A stretch of 64,000 bases of DNA, taken from contig JAMXSV010000028.1 in the NCBI GenBank assembly GCA_027559495.1, positions 744,001 through 808,000 on the forward strand, read 5' to 3'. Position 1 is the first letter of the stretch. Every line of letters starts with the position of its first letter. The notes under the pieces are model-generated. The model saw only the letters and a list, made by a program, of their open reading frames with translations, did not search any database and was not told the origin of the DNA. Positions 42,984 to 53,963 of the stretch are shown here, in pieces. The translations under genes were made by a program, and so were the position numbers. This stretch comes from Aurifilum marmelostoma (lineage: Eukaryota > Ascomycota > Sordariomycetes > Diaporthales > Cryphonectriaceae).

Positions 42984-45488
42984 TTACCCAAAAGCTTCTC
43001 GCTGTCCGTTCTGCATCTCCCGGATGATCGAGCTTCTCCCTGACCTCCTGACAGGCAGCTCCTGCACGTATTCCCCTGTAAACTTGAGATGGCTCGTCAT
43101 CCCCTCCAGCAGCCGGAGGAACTCGTCTCTCATCAGTTGCCCGCCCTCGCCCATCATGACCCTTTCTGACGGCGGGCCTGGCAGCTCCGGCATCGCACGA
43201 CCATCTGCTGCCTGGTAGAACGAGTTCATGGACGAAGTCGATGCCGTCCGTCTGCTTGATGCCGTGGTGTACTCGGTCTCGCTCATGCCATTGAGGCTGG
43301 GATCTCTGTAGTGCGACGAGGGAGACCGGCTCACGATCGCTGGTCCCAGCATCATTTGATCTCCGGCGTCCTCACCACCAACGTACAGATACGCATCATC
43401 AATGTGTGCGTCAGTAGTGCTCATCTTTCGTCCTCGGGCCCGATCATCTGCAAAGTACGGTGGCGCTCGCTGATTCATGATCCCACCGGCCAGGTGGGAG
43501 TCGTCCGAGACGTAGATGGAGGGTTCTCGGTTCGACGACGGCAACGGAACGTACGAGGTGTGCCTCTCGAGGTCGAATGCGCTGCCTACCTCCGACGCTA
43601 CGTCCGAGTTGGCTGTTGATGGGCGTGGGATGTCGCTGGACATGACCGGGTCCGGTAGGCTCTCATCTAGGTCGATCAGGCTGCCCATCGAGATGCGGTT
43701 GTCCTGCTGGGAGACCGTGCGCGGTACCATGAGATTATTGCTGCTGCTAAAGTCATTCGAGAAGCCGACAGGCTCCGTCGTGTGGTGTTGCAGGGGCGGA
43801 CGAGCAGATCCCGGATGACTACTGCCGTCTTCGTTGTGGAAGGGGAAACGGGACATCTCGGGATTGGCCGAAGCAGGCATCATAACGGGAAACTTCCACT
43901 CTTGCGTTTTTCTGCTGTTGGACGCAATGACCGTCTCCGGGTCACTGTTGGGTTGCCTGACGTAGTCCTCGCTGCCAAACTCGTAATCTTGCGATCGTCG
44001 TGGGCCAGCCTTGATGGTCTCCATGTCGACAAATTTCGACAGGCGCCCGCCGTGTAGCGATGCATCCAGATCGATCAGAGATTCACGTACTGTCGCGTTG
44101 TGTGAGTCGTCCCGCAGGGGTAAGTCCGAAGCTGGTGGCAACATCGGCCTTCCGTAGTAAACCCGGGCGTTCTCTTCATAATTTGATATTGTGTTGGGGT
44201 CAAAGACCTTTTCTAACGGCGCCCTGATGACCGGAAGGTTCGGTGGTGGCCGTCGCCGCTTGGGTTTGGATGTTTGAGGGGTGGGCTCCCCGAGCTCTGT
44301 GAGGTCGACCTGAGAACCATAGACGTCATAGACGGCTTGTGCGTCTGTATTGCTCATGAGGCGCTGGTCGAAGTCGACAGTCGTGCTGAAGTTCCATTCG
44401 TCGTTTGCCATCGCGGTGGACGCCAGATCGGATTCCAGAGGGCCCTGAGCGCCTCCCAGGGCGAAGAGCGACTTCCGGCTACCACCCTGCGATTCCCAGA
44501 CCCTGAAAGCCTTGACTAGCATAGCTAATGATGAGGTGGGATGTGTGCTTTCCGTGTTGAAAAGATAGGGGTGGTGCTGGACTTCCTCGATGATAGGCCT
44601 CTTGGTCGGATCTTCCACGAGACAGAACGAGACGAGATCCTTGAGCTTGTCAGAGTACCTGTCCCCTTGCAGCGTCGGTGTATGCTGTTTGAGATAGCTG
44701 CCCAGCTGCGTAACATCGATTCCTGCCATGACGTTGGGTGGTAGACCAGAAGCGATCTCGAAGACCATGGATCCGAAGGCCCAGATATCAACCTCGACTC
44801 CGTAGGATGCCGATGTGTCGAAGAGCTCAGGTGCCATCCAGTGCGGTGTCCCTATAAAGGTAGATCGCTTGTCGAATCTCGTCTCGATCACGCCCGACAC
44901 GCCAAAGTCGCAAAGCTGGACACCACCGGCCTCCGTAATGAGCACGTTGGCACATTTGATGTCACGGTGGATGATACCAGCCTTGTGTACCCAGAAGATA
45001 GCCTCGGCGACTTCTCTGAGGATCGGAATGATCCATTTCTCCTGGAGCCCTCCCGGAGCCGTCGGTTTCATCAGCGTGGCCACGCTACCGCCGGCGCAAT
45101 ACTCGCAGACCATCCACATGGACTGACCCACAGGCAGAGCGTCGAGAACATGATTGATGTTCTTCGCGCCGCCCTCACTGAGCAACTTGAGAGCGTTGAC
45201 CTCCTTGAGGAACTCCGAGTACGTATCGGCGAGTTTGGGATTCAGAGTGTCCGATTCTTCTATGTCGATGATCTTGACCGCGACGACTTTGCCCGTCTTT
45301 CCGTCCGAGGCCTTGTAGACTCGGCCGAAGCTCCCCTTGCCGATCAGCTCCCGCAGCAGATATGGGGGTACTTCCTGCCCAGCCTTGTTGCACTCGTCCT
45401 GCACCACAACCTGCATCTTCTTGGCATCCTCGATCGCCTTTTGCCGCGTGACCGAGAAGTCGGCGGCATATGTCGACAGGTGCGCCAT
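42984..45488 (-). CDS. STE20/GCK-family serine/threonine protein kinase
   Basis: A single-exon minus-strand frame from ATG 45488 encodes 834 residues. The kinase domain covers about residues 45-310: GKGSFGRVYKA (glycine loop), VVAVKIIDIEE (ATP Lys), WIIPILREVAEAIFWVHKAG, IIHRDIKCANVLI (catalytic Asp), CDFGVSG (DFG), FIGTPHWMAPELF (STE20-type GTPxWMAPE signature) and YGVEVDIWAFGSMVFEIASG. The signature places it in the germinal-centre-kinase branch. The 500-residue C-terminal tail is Ser/Pro-rich and probably disordered, with two short repeats (SLIDLDASLHGG, SLIDLDESLPD). I cannot say which fungal GCK it is; Sid1/SepL, Kic1 and YSK-like members are options. An upstream in-frame GTG offers no better start. 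Confidence 0.9.
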   Translation of the reverse strand: MAHLSTYAADFSVTRQKAIEDAKKMQVVVQDECNKAGQEVPPYLLRELIGKGSFGRVYKASDGKTGKVVAVKIIDIEESDTLNPKLADTYSEFLKEVNALKLLSEGGAKNINHVLDALPVGQSMWMVCEYCAGGSVATLMKPTAPGGLQEKWIIPILREVAEAIFWVHKAGIIHRDIKCANVLITEAGGVQLCDFGVSGVIETRFDKRSTFIGTPHWMAPELFDTSASYGVEVDIWAFGSMVFEIASGLPPNVMAGIDVTQLGSYLKQHTPTLQGDRYSDKLKDLVSFCLVEDPTKRPIIEEVQHHPYLFNTESTHPTSSLAMLVKAFRVWESQGGSRKSLFALGGAQGPLESDLASTAMANDEWNFSTTVDFDQRLMSNTDAQAVYDVYGSQVDLTELGEPTPQTSKPKRRRPPPNLPVIRAPLEKVFDPNTISNYEENARVYYGRPMLPPASDLPLRDDSHNATVRESLIDLDASLHGGRLSKFVDMETIKAGPRRSQDYEFGSEDYVRQPNSDPETVIASNSRKTQEWKFPVMMPASANPEMSRFPFHNEDGSSHPGSARPPLQHHTTEPVGFSNDFSSSNNLMVPRTVSQQDNRISMGSLIDLDESLPDPVMSSDIPRPSTANSDVASEVGSAFDLERHTSYVPLPSSNREPSIYVSDDSHLAGGIMNQRAPPYFADDRARGRKMSTTDAHIDDAYLYVGGEDAGDQMMLGPAIVSRSPSSHYRDPSLNGMSETEYTTASSRRTASTSSMNSFYQAADGRAMPELPGPPSERVMMGEGGQLMRDEFLRLLEGMTSHLKFTGEYVQELPVRRSGRSSIIREMQNGQREAFG

Positions 45489-46936
45489 GATAGCGGCAGT
45501 CGCGTACACAAAGGCCCCGGAACCAAGGCCAAAAAGGTCACAGATCCCACCTGGTCTGAGTCGCTCGTGGTTTCATTCAATGAGGGGCTCCAGCCCCGGA
45601 TAGTGTCATGAATAGAAGCGTGTGTACTGTGATGGCCTCCCAAGGACGACGAATCTCATGTGGATCAATCTCGTGCGGGACAAGGTTACTGTGTTGATCA
45701 GAGTGTAGAGACAAGGGGTCAAGAGCAAAAAGAAAAAAGAGTATTGCCGAAAAGTCTTTCAAGATTAAAGTGCCAGTTGAGGGGGCCCGAAAACTTTGGT
45801 GCCCTCAAAAGTCCCGTTGGCCTTGAACCTTCTTCCAAAAGTCGTCGTCAGCAAAGGCGATCATTGCCCTCCTGCGCCGAGGCGACAGAAGTCCAAGCAC
45901 ACCAAGCATAAGGCATAAGGACCATCAAGAGACTCACAGAGTTATGCTGACCTCTTCTCAAGATGCGCTCTGAGGAAGTACTCCAGACGACCTCGCTCAC
46001 CTCGCGTTGCGCTGTAGAGGTGACGTTTCTTGCTTATCAAGGTGGACCTTTCGTCGCAAGGCTGGAGGGGGAAACCGCAAATGCCGACTCCACCGACACT
46101 TCCGGTTCAATGCGAGCCCAGACTGTGCCAGCAGAGCCCTACCATGCGCTCGAGTCATGTATTGCTGCTTACTCGTCCTGAAATAGTATATTCGTGTTGT
46201 GGACGGGGGATGTTTTTAACGTTGATGGGAACGAAAACGTAAAATGTTGAGAGTTTGAATTTCAAAGTTGGAGAAGGGGTCGGAGGGGAGAGAAAAGAGA
46301 AAGGAAACATGTCGTGTTGTACAGCAAGTAGTGCACGCATTTTGGTTGTCCTCTGAGACGAGGCAGGGTCCCCAAAGGAAACCAAAACAGGGCTATCAAG
46401 ATTAGGCGAGGACGCCCGCTCCAGGGGTGGGTGACGGTGGCAGGGTGGGTGGCTTGGGTGGTGCAGAGAACGACCATCCCTGTCCGGTTGCTCTTTCCTC
46501 CACTTGCGGCTGACAGATCCGACACCCCTGGTGAGGGCGTCCCACTAACTGGATTTGCTTTTCTCGTCTTCTCTCTCGTGGGCGACACACTGTTGGTGGT
46601 CCAATGGCTCGCCAGGATCCCGTCAATGAATCACCCAACTTTCAAGGCGCCACGTGCGTACTATGTATTGTTGCTGACCAGCTGTGGCATTTTGATGGCA
46701 GAGTTAATATATCCTTTGGCTGCTAGATATGTCTTGCTTCACATAGGTATCAGCTGTGATGGCGTGCTCTACAACCAACTTCGGCCGAAGCGGGACAAAC
46801 TTTGGTTCTATTGAATACTTCTAGAAGGGAGTGACGCGAGGCTGACGGACGAAGTCTCATTACAAGCCGTCTAGAACAGGTGGCAAAGTGAGACTGAAAA
46901 TGGTTTCCCGGAATCCCATTCGCTGGGAATCTGATC
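45489..46936. other. Gene-poor gap (1.45 kb)
   Basis: It contains the kinase 5' leader and promoter and the 3' flank of the DUF7053-type gene. A 127-codon plus-strand frame (46431-46814) shows hydrophobic stretches but no family match or splice support. Confidence 0.4.
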
Positions 46937-47701
46937 TCAAGCAGAACCACCATCCGTTGTTGAAGACTCATCAACCTCCTTCTTCAGCCGATCGATCATC
47001 TTTGCTTGAATCTTGCCAGCTAAATTTTGGAATCAGCACGAGTAGGACCAGTCTGGGAAAGATGGATGTCCAAGTCCGTCCAGCCTGAGAACAAAAAGGT
47101 ATGGAGGAAGAAGAGGTGTAAAAATGGTTGACTTACCGCCGCCCTCGGACTGGCCCCTCACAATACCCATGAGCAGCCTCGAGCATTTGATATGGGCCTC
47201 CTCCACAAGCTCCAGTCCCTCGCCGTCCTCCGCCTCCCGGATCTCCCACAGTGCCTCCAGCACCACACTAAGAGGACTGTAGATCCGGCAGAACAGACCC
47301 CTTTCCACATCAGTAAACTCGTACCGCGACTCGACCTGGCTTCCCCAGATTCCCTTGGGGATATTCTCGACAATGTCCATGATCTTGTACGACGTCGTGG
47401 GGCCGATGGCCTTGACGCGGTCCTGTGGCAGCTCCGGGCTGGCCATCTCCTTCTCCAGGAGCTCGTATTTCTGCAGGCAAGGGTCGCACTTGATGAAGAA
47501 GTCCTGGTCGTGGAGCATGTCCACGCCCTGCTTGAGGGTCGCGCCCGGTGGCAGCCGGGTCTTGACCACGATCCTGCTGCTGGAATTGAACCCTGGTGCA
47601 AGGGTTAGACAAAGGAGTAGTGTTGATGTCGTGCATGGCATGCCGGCCATGTGGGGCCTCAGTCAGCCCTGTGGGACGGGAGTTTTCCACTCACAAGACA
47701 T
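46937..47701 (-). CDS. DUF7053-type conserved fungal protein (181 aa)
   Basis: Minus-strand exons 47695-47701 (7 nt), 47137-47592 and 46937-47019 splice to 181 residues: MSW then FNSSSRIVVKTRLPPGA. Family-like features are TTSYKIMDIVENIPKGIWG, VESRYEFTDVERGLFCRIYSPL, VLEALWEIREAEDGEGLELVEE and IKCSRLLMGIVRGQSEGG, ending in AKMIDRLKKEVDESS. This resembles, from memory, the fungal DUF7053 family, an uncharacterised group predicted to form a START/polyketide-cyclase-like helix-grip. No signal or membrane segment is present. The 7 nt first exon (ATGTCTT before GTGAGT) is required to supply an ATG, because the frame entering exon 2 has only non-ATG starts from the intron. The introns (102 and 117 nt) have standard ends. 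Confidence 0.78.
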
Positions 47702-48542
47702 GATGATTGATGGAATACTTGAGTATGTTTGTGGATGAGGAGCAAGAGGAGAAGAAGGCAGACCAGGCCTCTTAGGTTGTTTATGTGGTTAGAGGCGTCA
47801 TTTGGTCAAAGAGGTCGAAGAGAGGATCGGAGTGAACAGAAATCAAGAAGAAACGTGTAGGCGTCAATTAAACTTAGGCCCTATCCTCTGAGGCCCCTGT
47901 TGTGACGTGAACTGTATCATGCTTGCTAGGGGGGGCACACACACTGAAGCGTACAACCCTGTGACCCTCGTTCCGCCGGTGAAGCCTGTCAAGATTTCCT
48001 CCCTGTCAGCGGGGCAATTCCGTCTAACTGCCCTTGCCCATGTACCCGCCCCGGCCTGATGATCCGCTCTCCCGCATCACGAAAGAAGAACCTCACCTGG
48101 AAATTATTATTCTTCTTCCATTCACAGCCGCATCATGTTCCAAAAAAAAGAAACAAAAAAAAAGGCAACTTGCATCGGATTATCCATTTCGTAAGCATCA
48201 TGGCCCAACAAGCCATCGTCACGGCGCGGCTCATTGGCGGCAAGTCGCAGGCCTCCTGCAGCACGGAAAGCCAAGCGAGCCAGTCAAGTTGCTCCTCGTT
48301 GGCCGCCTCATGCAGCAAGAATGCCGTTGGAACGGAGACTGGTCTCACTTGTGCATTGCGGGCATAACAATAGAGACGCGACATTGGTTCGTCCGGCCTG
48401 AGCTGTCGCATGCCACGCACTCCTCCCTTCCTCGTCTCGCTGCTCATCTGTCCAATATGCTTTGATATTAATCACCTCTTGTAGAGCTGATAATTCACGA
48501 ATCGAATACCTGAGAAGCGACTGGCATCGCTGCTCTTTGAAT
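47702..48542. other. Divergent promoter region
   Basis: This lies between the DUF7053-type gene and the deaminase gene. Two A-rich runs occur at about 48144-48162. A 55-codon frame at 48203 (MAQQAIVTARL) is open but unsupported. Confidence 0.45.
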
Positions 48543-51119
48543 ATGGGCAAGAAGAAGGCATCCAAGCCGACCAAACTGCCGGCGCAACAGCAGACTGCGC
48601 CCTCAGGTGGCGCGTCGAGCTCCCAACAGGCCCCAGGTCCAGCCGGTTCCAAAAAGAAGAAGAACAAACAAGCAAACAAGTCTAAACCACCTGCACCACC
48701 TCCACAACAATCCCAGAAACCACAAAAGTCGCCAGAAAAACTGAAAGCGTCGACTCAGAGCAGGACGACAAACAAGACCAAACCAACAGTCAAGATCAAC
48801 CCCCTCCCCAAGGTCGTGTCTCCAGCCGCACTTAGAGACCCAAATATCTCCCCGTCATTGAACCCCTCGCAACTAGTGAGATGCGCAGAAAATATAGTTC
48901 TATTGGAAATGCTCACGCAAGTGCCAGGCAGTAAGCGGCGACACCTAGAGCAGCCACCTCACCAATTGCGCGAATCAACTTGCCAGAGGATGCTTACTTT
49001 TGACCAAGAGAGCAAACTCGTGACCACATTGGCTTTTCTTTCCGGTATCTCGGACCACGAAGACCACGTCACGGCCGTGTGTATAGAGGAGATTCCAAAC
49101 AAAAATGGATGCAAAGTTCTGTTGGCCATCAATCAGCCCGGTCCAGGGAGCGCTCAGAAAGTCCTTGACGATGTGCAGAAGGGCTTTGAGGGTATCTTTA
49201 ATGAATTGCAAAAGGCTCTGCCAAGTAGGTCATGTCTCGTTTTGTTCGCACATGAGATTTACTTTGTAAACGCGTCTGCACAACAGAACTGACCAGACTA
49301 ATCCGGATACCTGATTGCAGCGGCCAGTGAGAAAGAAATGGCGGTGACTCAGGAGATTGTCTTCACCAAAACCATCGCATTACAACGGGAACGCGTCCTC
49401 AGGCGCCTAGGCTCGAGGATAGCCAGACCGTCCGGAAGAAAAACGCTGAGGCGGTTCATTGGTTCTAGTCTGAGAGAATTCCTCGAAACTCCTTGGCAGA
49501 TGAAAGTACGGCAGCACAACCTCAATATATCAACAGATCAACTCCGAGACTACGAGAATCGGTCGAGGCGACTGCTGGATCACTTGGATACTTTCGACAC
49601 CATGGACGATCCCAAGTACCTGGACGTCAAAGAGTTAGTTAGGCACATTGCAAAGTATTTGGGGCGGGTTCCTCTTAACATGATGTTGGGGTGCCTCGAT
49701 CATCGAGACATGCTGCCAAGTACAAGAATGAGGCTCCTCAGCTGCCTTTCCAAGACTGCCAGAGTTCAGGAGACCGCCAAGTTTCTCTGCCAACAGGCAA
49801 GGAAGATACAAGCGCTGCGGAATATAATCGTTAGAAAGGTGTCCCTTCCGGACACAGCTTTGCAAAGACCTCCGAAAACGAAAAATGATGATCCCGTTCA
49901 TATCACGTCCACGCTCGCAAGGCTCTCGCAGCAGGGGGCCATCATCCGAGCACACAGACTTCCGCCACGGGTTCAGAAGGGGATTTTCGGAGACTCAGGC
50001 AATTCCTTTACAAATCGAGTCAACAGCACACTACACAAGTCCAAGATCCATGCAGAAATCCAAATCTTGGCCCACTATGAGAACATGGACTCGGGTGTTG
50101 TTGTCCCACCAAGAATCATAGCCTCCTCCAAAAAGCCTTGCTACCTCTGCGATACCCTCATCGGTCTCCATGGGAGATATGCGGTTCCGAAATGTCACGG
50201 AAGACTGTATCCAAGCTGGCGGCTCCCTGCGACCACGCAGTTTCTGGCGCTGCGGACGAGATTCAACCGCCATTTGGAGCAAAAGATCACCGCAACCATT
50301 CAAGAATTGGCGCGCGCACCGAAAACGCCACCCATAAACTTACCAAATGAAAGCTCCGTATTTTCTTTGAACCTCTCCGCTTCTGCTATCACGACACTGT
50401 CGAGTTTTTCCAATCCCAACCCTGTTCCTCGAGACCTTTATGGCCAAGAGCCTCAGCAATTTACAGCGCACACTGCTGAAGAGATTACGAGTGCAAAAGG
50501 CTCCTCCGACGTGAATCCAAGCCAGAGGACTGATGATGCAGGGCTTCAAAGCAGCGGTGAGATGGTGTGTGAACCTCTCGCCGGGACTTCAAAGAGCGAT
50601 GAGGATAGCACAACGGTGAATACAGGCAAAGAGCCTGATGAAGACAGAACAGTTGACAAGGATGGTTATGACAGCGTCATGGTATCTTCAAGAAGAGACC
50701 CAGTGGGAGCCGCCAGCCCGCCAAACTTTGCAAACGAAGCGAGTACTGATATTGAAGACGAGAACAATGATCCCCCCAACCAAAGCCGTCAATCCGCCAC
50801 GAAAGGAGAAGTAAAGCCCCACCATGGCTGCCCACCTCCATTCGAGCCGGTCATGGGCCGAAAAGATTGGTTTCGCTCTGCAGGACTGGACATCTTTGTG
50901 GACGGGGCTGGACTACCGTTCACTCCCAGATGGCTTGGCCCCAAGGAGGCAGCGGCAGCACTGCGGCGCCATTCGGAGTCGTTGGTTGACGTTCATTCGT
51001 TGAGAACCCAGGCAGATACTCTGTGCTCATGGAGAGACCCAGATGGAAACGCGTGTTTTGCATTTGGTGAACAAGTGGTTTTGATTGATGTACACAGAAA
51101 GGTCATGAAGTGTGACTAA
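48543..51119 (+). CDS. OTT_1508-like predicted deaminase domain protein (826 aa)
   Basis: Exons 48543-49224 and 49321-51119 give 826 residues. The first 90 residues are Lys/Pro/Gln-rich (MGKKKASKPTK, GSKKKKNKQ) and could direct the protein to the nucleus or to nucleic acid. The zinc-deaminase signature lies at about residues 465-520: KIHAEIQILAHYE (the H-A-E motif) and SKKPCYLCDTLIGLHGRY (P-C-X2-C), followed by CHGRLYPSWRLP. This matches the fungal OTT_1508-like clade of the nucleotide/nucleic-acid deaminase superfamily, which is expanded in filamentous fungi and has no known substrate. The C-terminal 250 residues are acidic and Ser-rich. A short domain closes the protein (GAGLPFTPRWLGPKEAA, SWRDPDGNACFAFGEQVVLID). 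All zinc ligands are intact. Confidence 0.85.
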
Positions 51120-51564
51120 ATGCTTATTGACAGACAAGATCCTAGTTCTCATTAATACATGTTCCAGGTTGCTATCGAGATTCGAGATGGGTAATGATCG
51201 ACTTGTGCTATTTTGCACCTGACATTTTACAAAGTCCAATCTTGCTACAGCTTCAACTCAGACTTTTGAATGGGTTCCCTGATAATCAAATGCATTTATT
51301 TATGCTGGAAGGAGGAGTTGATACGTCGGCCAGCCTCCTGCTCAAAGAAAAGCATGAGAAAGCTGTGTATAGTGCATTACACCCTCGCAATACACCCATA
51401 GATGGCTCCTATTCTCGTGCTTTTACATCATCTATGTGGCTAGTTGCATAGAAATCTCCCAAAAGGCCTTTAGATGGTTTTCAGATAGTTTGGATAGGGG
51501 TGGTGAGAGAAATGAATGGTCAAGACCTCCGCACCTAACAATTGTCGTTCTAGCCCTGCTGACA
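51120..51564. other. Convergent 3' intergenic region
   Basis: This is AT-rich sequence between the deaminase and P450 stops, with no recognisable gene. Confidence 0.5.
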
Positions 51565-53308
51565 TTACTGATCCTCAGTAACAATATCTACCTTCTTGCT
51601 GGATGCTGAGAAGCCCATACGCCACTTGCGATTGTCTCGAGGGACAATCTTCACATAAATCTTATCCTTAGGTGTCGGGATGGACGATGTCATGGACATC
51701 TCCTTCTGCGGTTCTACCCACTTGCCGTCCTTATTGAGCGGCTTGAGATCAAAGCGGAGCAACAGCATAGCGGCAAGCGACATGACCTCTGTGCCGACAA
51801 AGTGACGCCCAGGACAGAGAACTGTGCCACCGCCAAAAGCACGAAATGCAACAGGATTTGTGCGCTTTACCCCAGGGCGACCACGCAGGAACCGGCGGTG
51901 GTCAAAGACACTCGCCGAAGAGCCCCAGACTGACGAGTCAGTGTGCTGGACTGGAGCAACAGTCATGACTGTGGCACCCTTCTTCAAGAGGTACATGTCA
52001 TCGAGGATGGTGTCCTCCATCACAAGCCTGGCAGAGATGCCGATATGTATGTAGCGCAGAGTCTCCTGCCAGGTCGAGAGGAGCACAGGGCATGAAGAGG
52101 TCACCCTAGCCAGGTCAATAGCATAGACGCCATTCTCCTCGTCCGTCTGTACGAGCTGTTCCACCTCTCCGCGACAGTCCGCAAGAACCATGGGATCGGA
52201 GAAGATATGATAGAGCATCCAGAAAGCACTGGCCATGCTGTTTGTCAGTGACGCCACCATCTGGCCAATCTCGGTGGCCGCTAGATCTCTGCCCCGAAGC
52301 CCATGGCCTGTGTTGTGTTTGTAACGGCACTGGACGAGGAGCGAGCCCTGATGGTGGCCGTTCTTGACGAAATAAGTCTCGAAGGCAGGGATGAGCAGAC
52401 GTTCTCGCGCGTGAAGACTTTTCCTCGCGAGGATGCTGGGCCACGTCTTGAGCATATGGACCATGATGCCTGGCTCGAAGTCGCTGTGGAAATATCGGGT
52501 CAGCAATAGGCCTCCATCACACAGACGGCGTGCTCTGTTGAGCTTTCGGAGGCCAGTTGTGAACATACTACCATGCTTGCTCCAAAGCAGGGTCACGAAA
52601 CGGGTTCTCCAGGCCATAAATCGACTCCGTAGTAGCCATGAACATCCGTCTACGAACCCACACAAACATCTCGACCATAGTCGAGCTGCCGCTGAATTCT
52701 GCTAGAGAGTTCGAGATGTATCGAACTGCCGCACCGTTTATGGCGTTGAGTCCAGGGCCAGGCGAAAGGGCTGGGTGTAGAGCTGGGACGAAGGTTGATA
52801 GGTACGAATCGTCCTCGAACATCTTATGTGAACCGATGATGGCGTTCCCAGCCGGGCCGACGCCCATAACTGTGGCTGCCGCCTGAGCCTCAATAGGTGC
52901 GAAGGCAATGGTCTTGTTCTGACGTTGTAGTGGAGGGATGAGGGATACGGAGTTGATGACATAAATCCGTTGACCAGGCATACGCAGAGTGTAGATCGGG
53001 AGGCCATGTTTGTTCCTGACACAGACAACATCATGTCAGTCTATGGGCAGGCAACAGGGTTTCTACCCGAATGCAGGCTGCTGCCTCCAGGTTGTGTCGG
53101 GTCGGAAGTTTGAGCTCGAGGTGGCTGACCTTGAGTTCACAAAAAACATCTGCTTGCCCGAAAGAAGACCAAACAAAGGACTGAGGAACGGGACTGAGGT
53201 CTCGATCAAAGGTGGCTCTTTTCGGTCTTGGGTCAAGTGAAGGAGCGCAGAAAGGAACACATAAAGTGAAGTCGCAACACCCAGACAGAGGACGATCGTT
53301 GAAGTCAT
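51565..53308 (-). CDS. Cytochrome P450 monooxygenase, CYP7/CYP8-like I-helix
   Basis: Three minus-strand exons (53130-53308, 52569-53015, 51565-52483) give 514 residues. The N-terminal anchor is MTSTIVLCLGVATSLYVFL. The I-helix region reads ASLTNSMASAFWMLYHI and lacks the usual acid-alcohol pair (AGxDT). The K-helix E-X-X-R is present (WQETLRY), and the haem loop is AFGGGTVLCPGRHF with the Cys ligand. The N..A.FW pattern resembles prostacyclin synthase and CYP7/CYP8 enzymes, which fungi use in varied oxidations or isomerisations. The exon 2-3 splice is placed at GTATGT so that AWYDFEPGIM is kept. The first donor (GTCAGC) is non-standard. The protein would sit in the ER membrane. No backbone synthase gene is visible nearby, so a secondary-metabolite cluster is not supported. 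Confidence 0.85.
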
Positions 53309-53963
53309 GTTCTCGTGCCTTCTTACAAGCAGCTTGGCCTTGAGAGAAAATCGTGTCATTCGAGTTGGTGTAGAGACCTCCTGTGTACGCTGGTTAGCCG
53401 TGTGCCTTGGATCCAGCAAGCTGCCCCGGACTGGGCATTGGGTGATCTGGATGGTGAGAGCCGTTGGGAGGAGGAGACAATCCAGAAGTCTAGCCACAAG
53501 ACGCAATGTACTTCCTTTGGAACTTTCGTTTTGAGCAAAGAGAAACTCCATGTGGCCGCTTGGCTGCAGTTGGTTCGCATTTGGGGGCTGAATTAAACCC
53601 GTGACCAACATTCTGTAATTATCCCTTTGAGGTTAGGCACAACAGAAGTGCAGGCGTCTGGTCGGTATCACGTCTCAGGTTTTGCCAACATACTCTGGAA
53701 GGTGTATCGCGTAGAAGTACACATCTTTCCCGATCTGCAGCCTTGTTGAGAATGATAGGATCATCATAGCCAGCTGTGGCCCGTGATTCGCCAACTAGGG
53801 TTCACCAGAGTCTCCATCTCTGAGCTCACCATCTTTGCCAATCTACGCTTGTATGTGCCTTGATTCGAAATAATTCTGTTGTTTGCTGAATAATGCGTTA
53901 TATATGCTAGTAGACCACAAAGAATGATTACGGGCGTCTGGACTTTCATTGCTTGATAGGCTT
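53309..53963. other. Intergenic between P450 and HET gene
   Basis: No gene is recognised. In-frame sequence continues upstream of the chosen P450 start to 53611 but looks like leader. It contains the P450 promoter and the HET gene 3' flank. Confidence 0.45.

Noticed and set aside
46431..46814. 127-codon plus-strand frame with hydrophobic stretches
   Set aside because: No family match and no consistent continuation; lies in an intergenic gap.
51565..53308. P450 as part of a secondary-metabolite cluster
   Set aside because: No polyketide synthase, peptide synthetase, terpene enzyme, transporter or pathway regulator lies within the neighbouring sequence.
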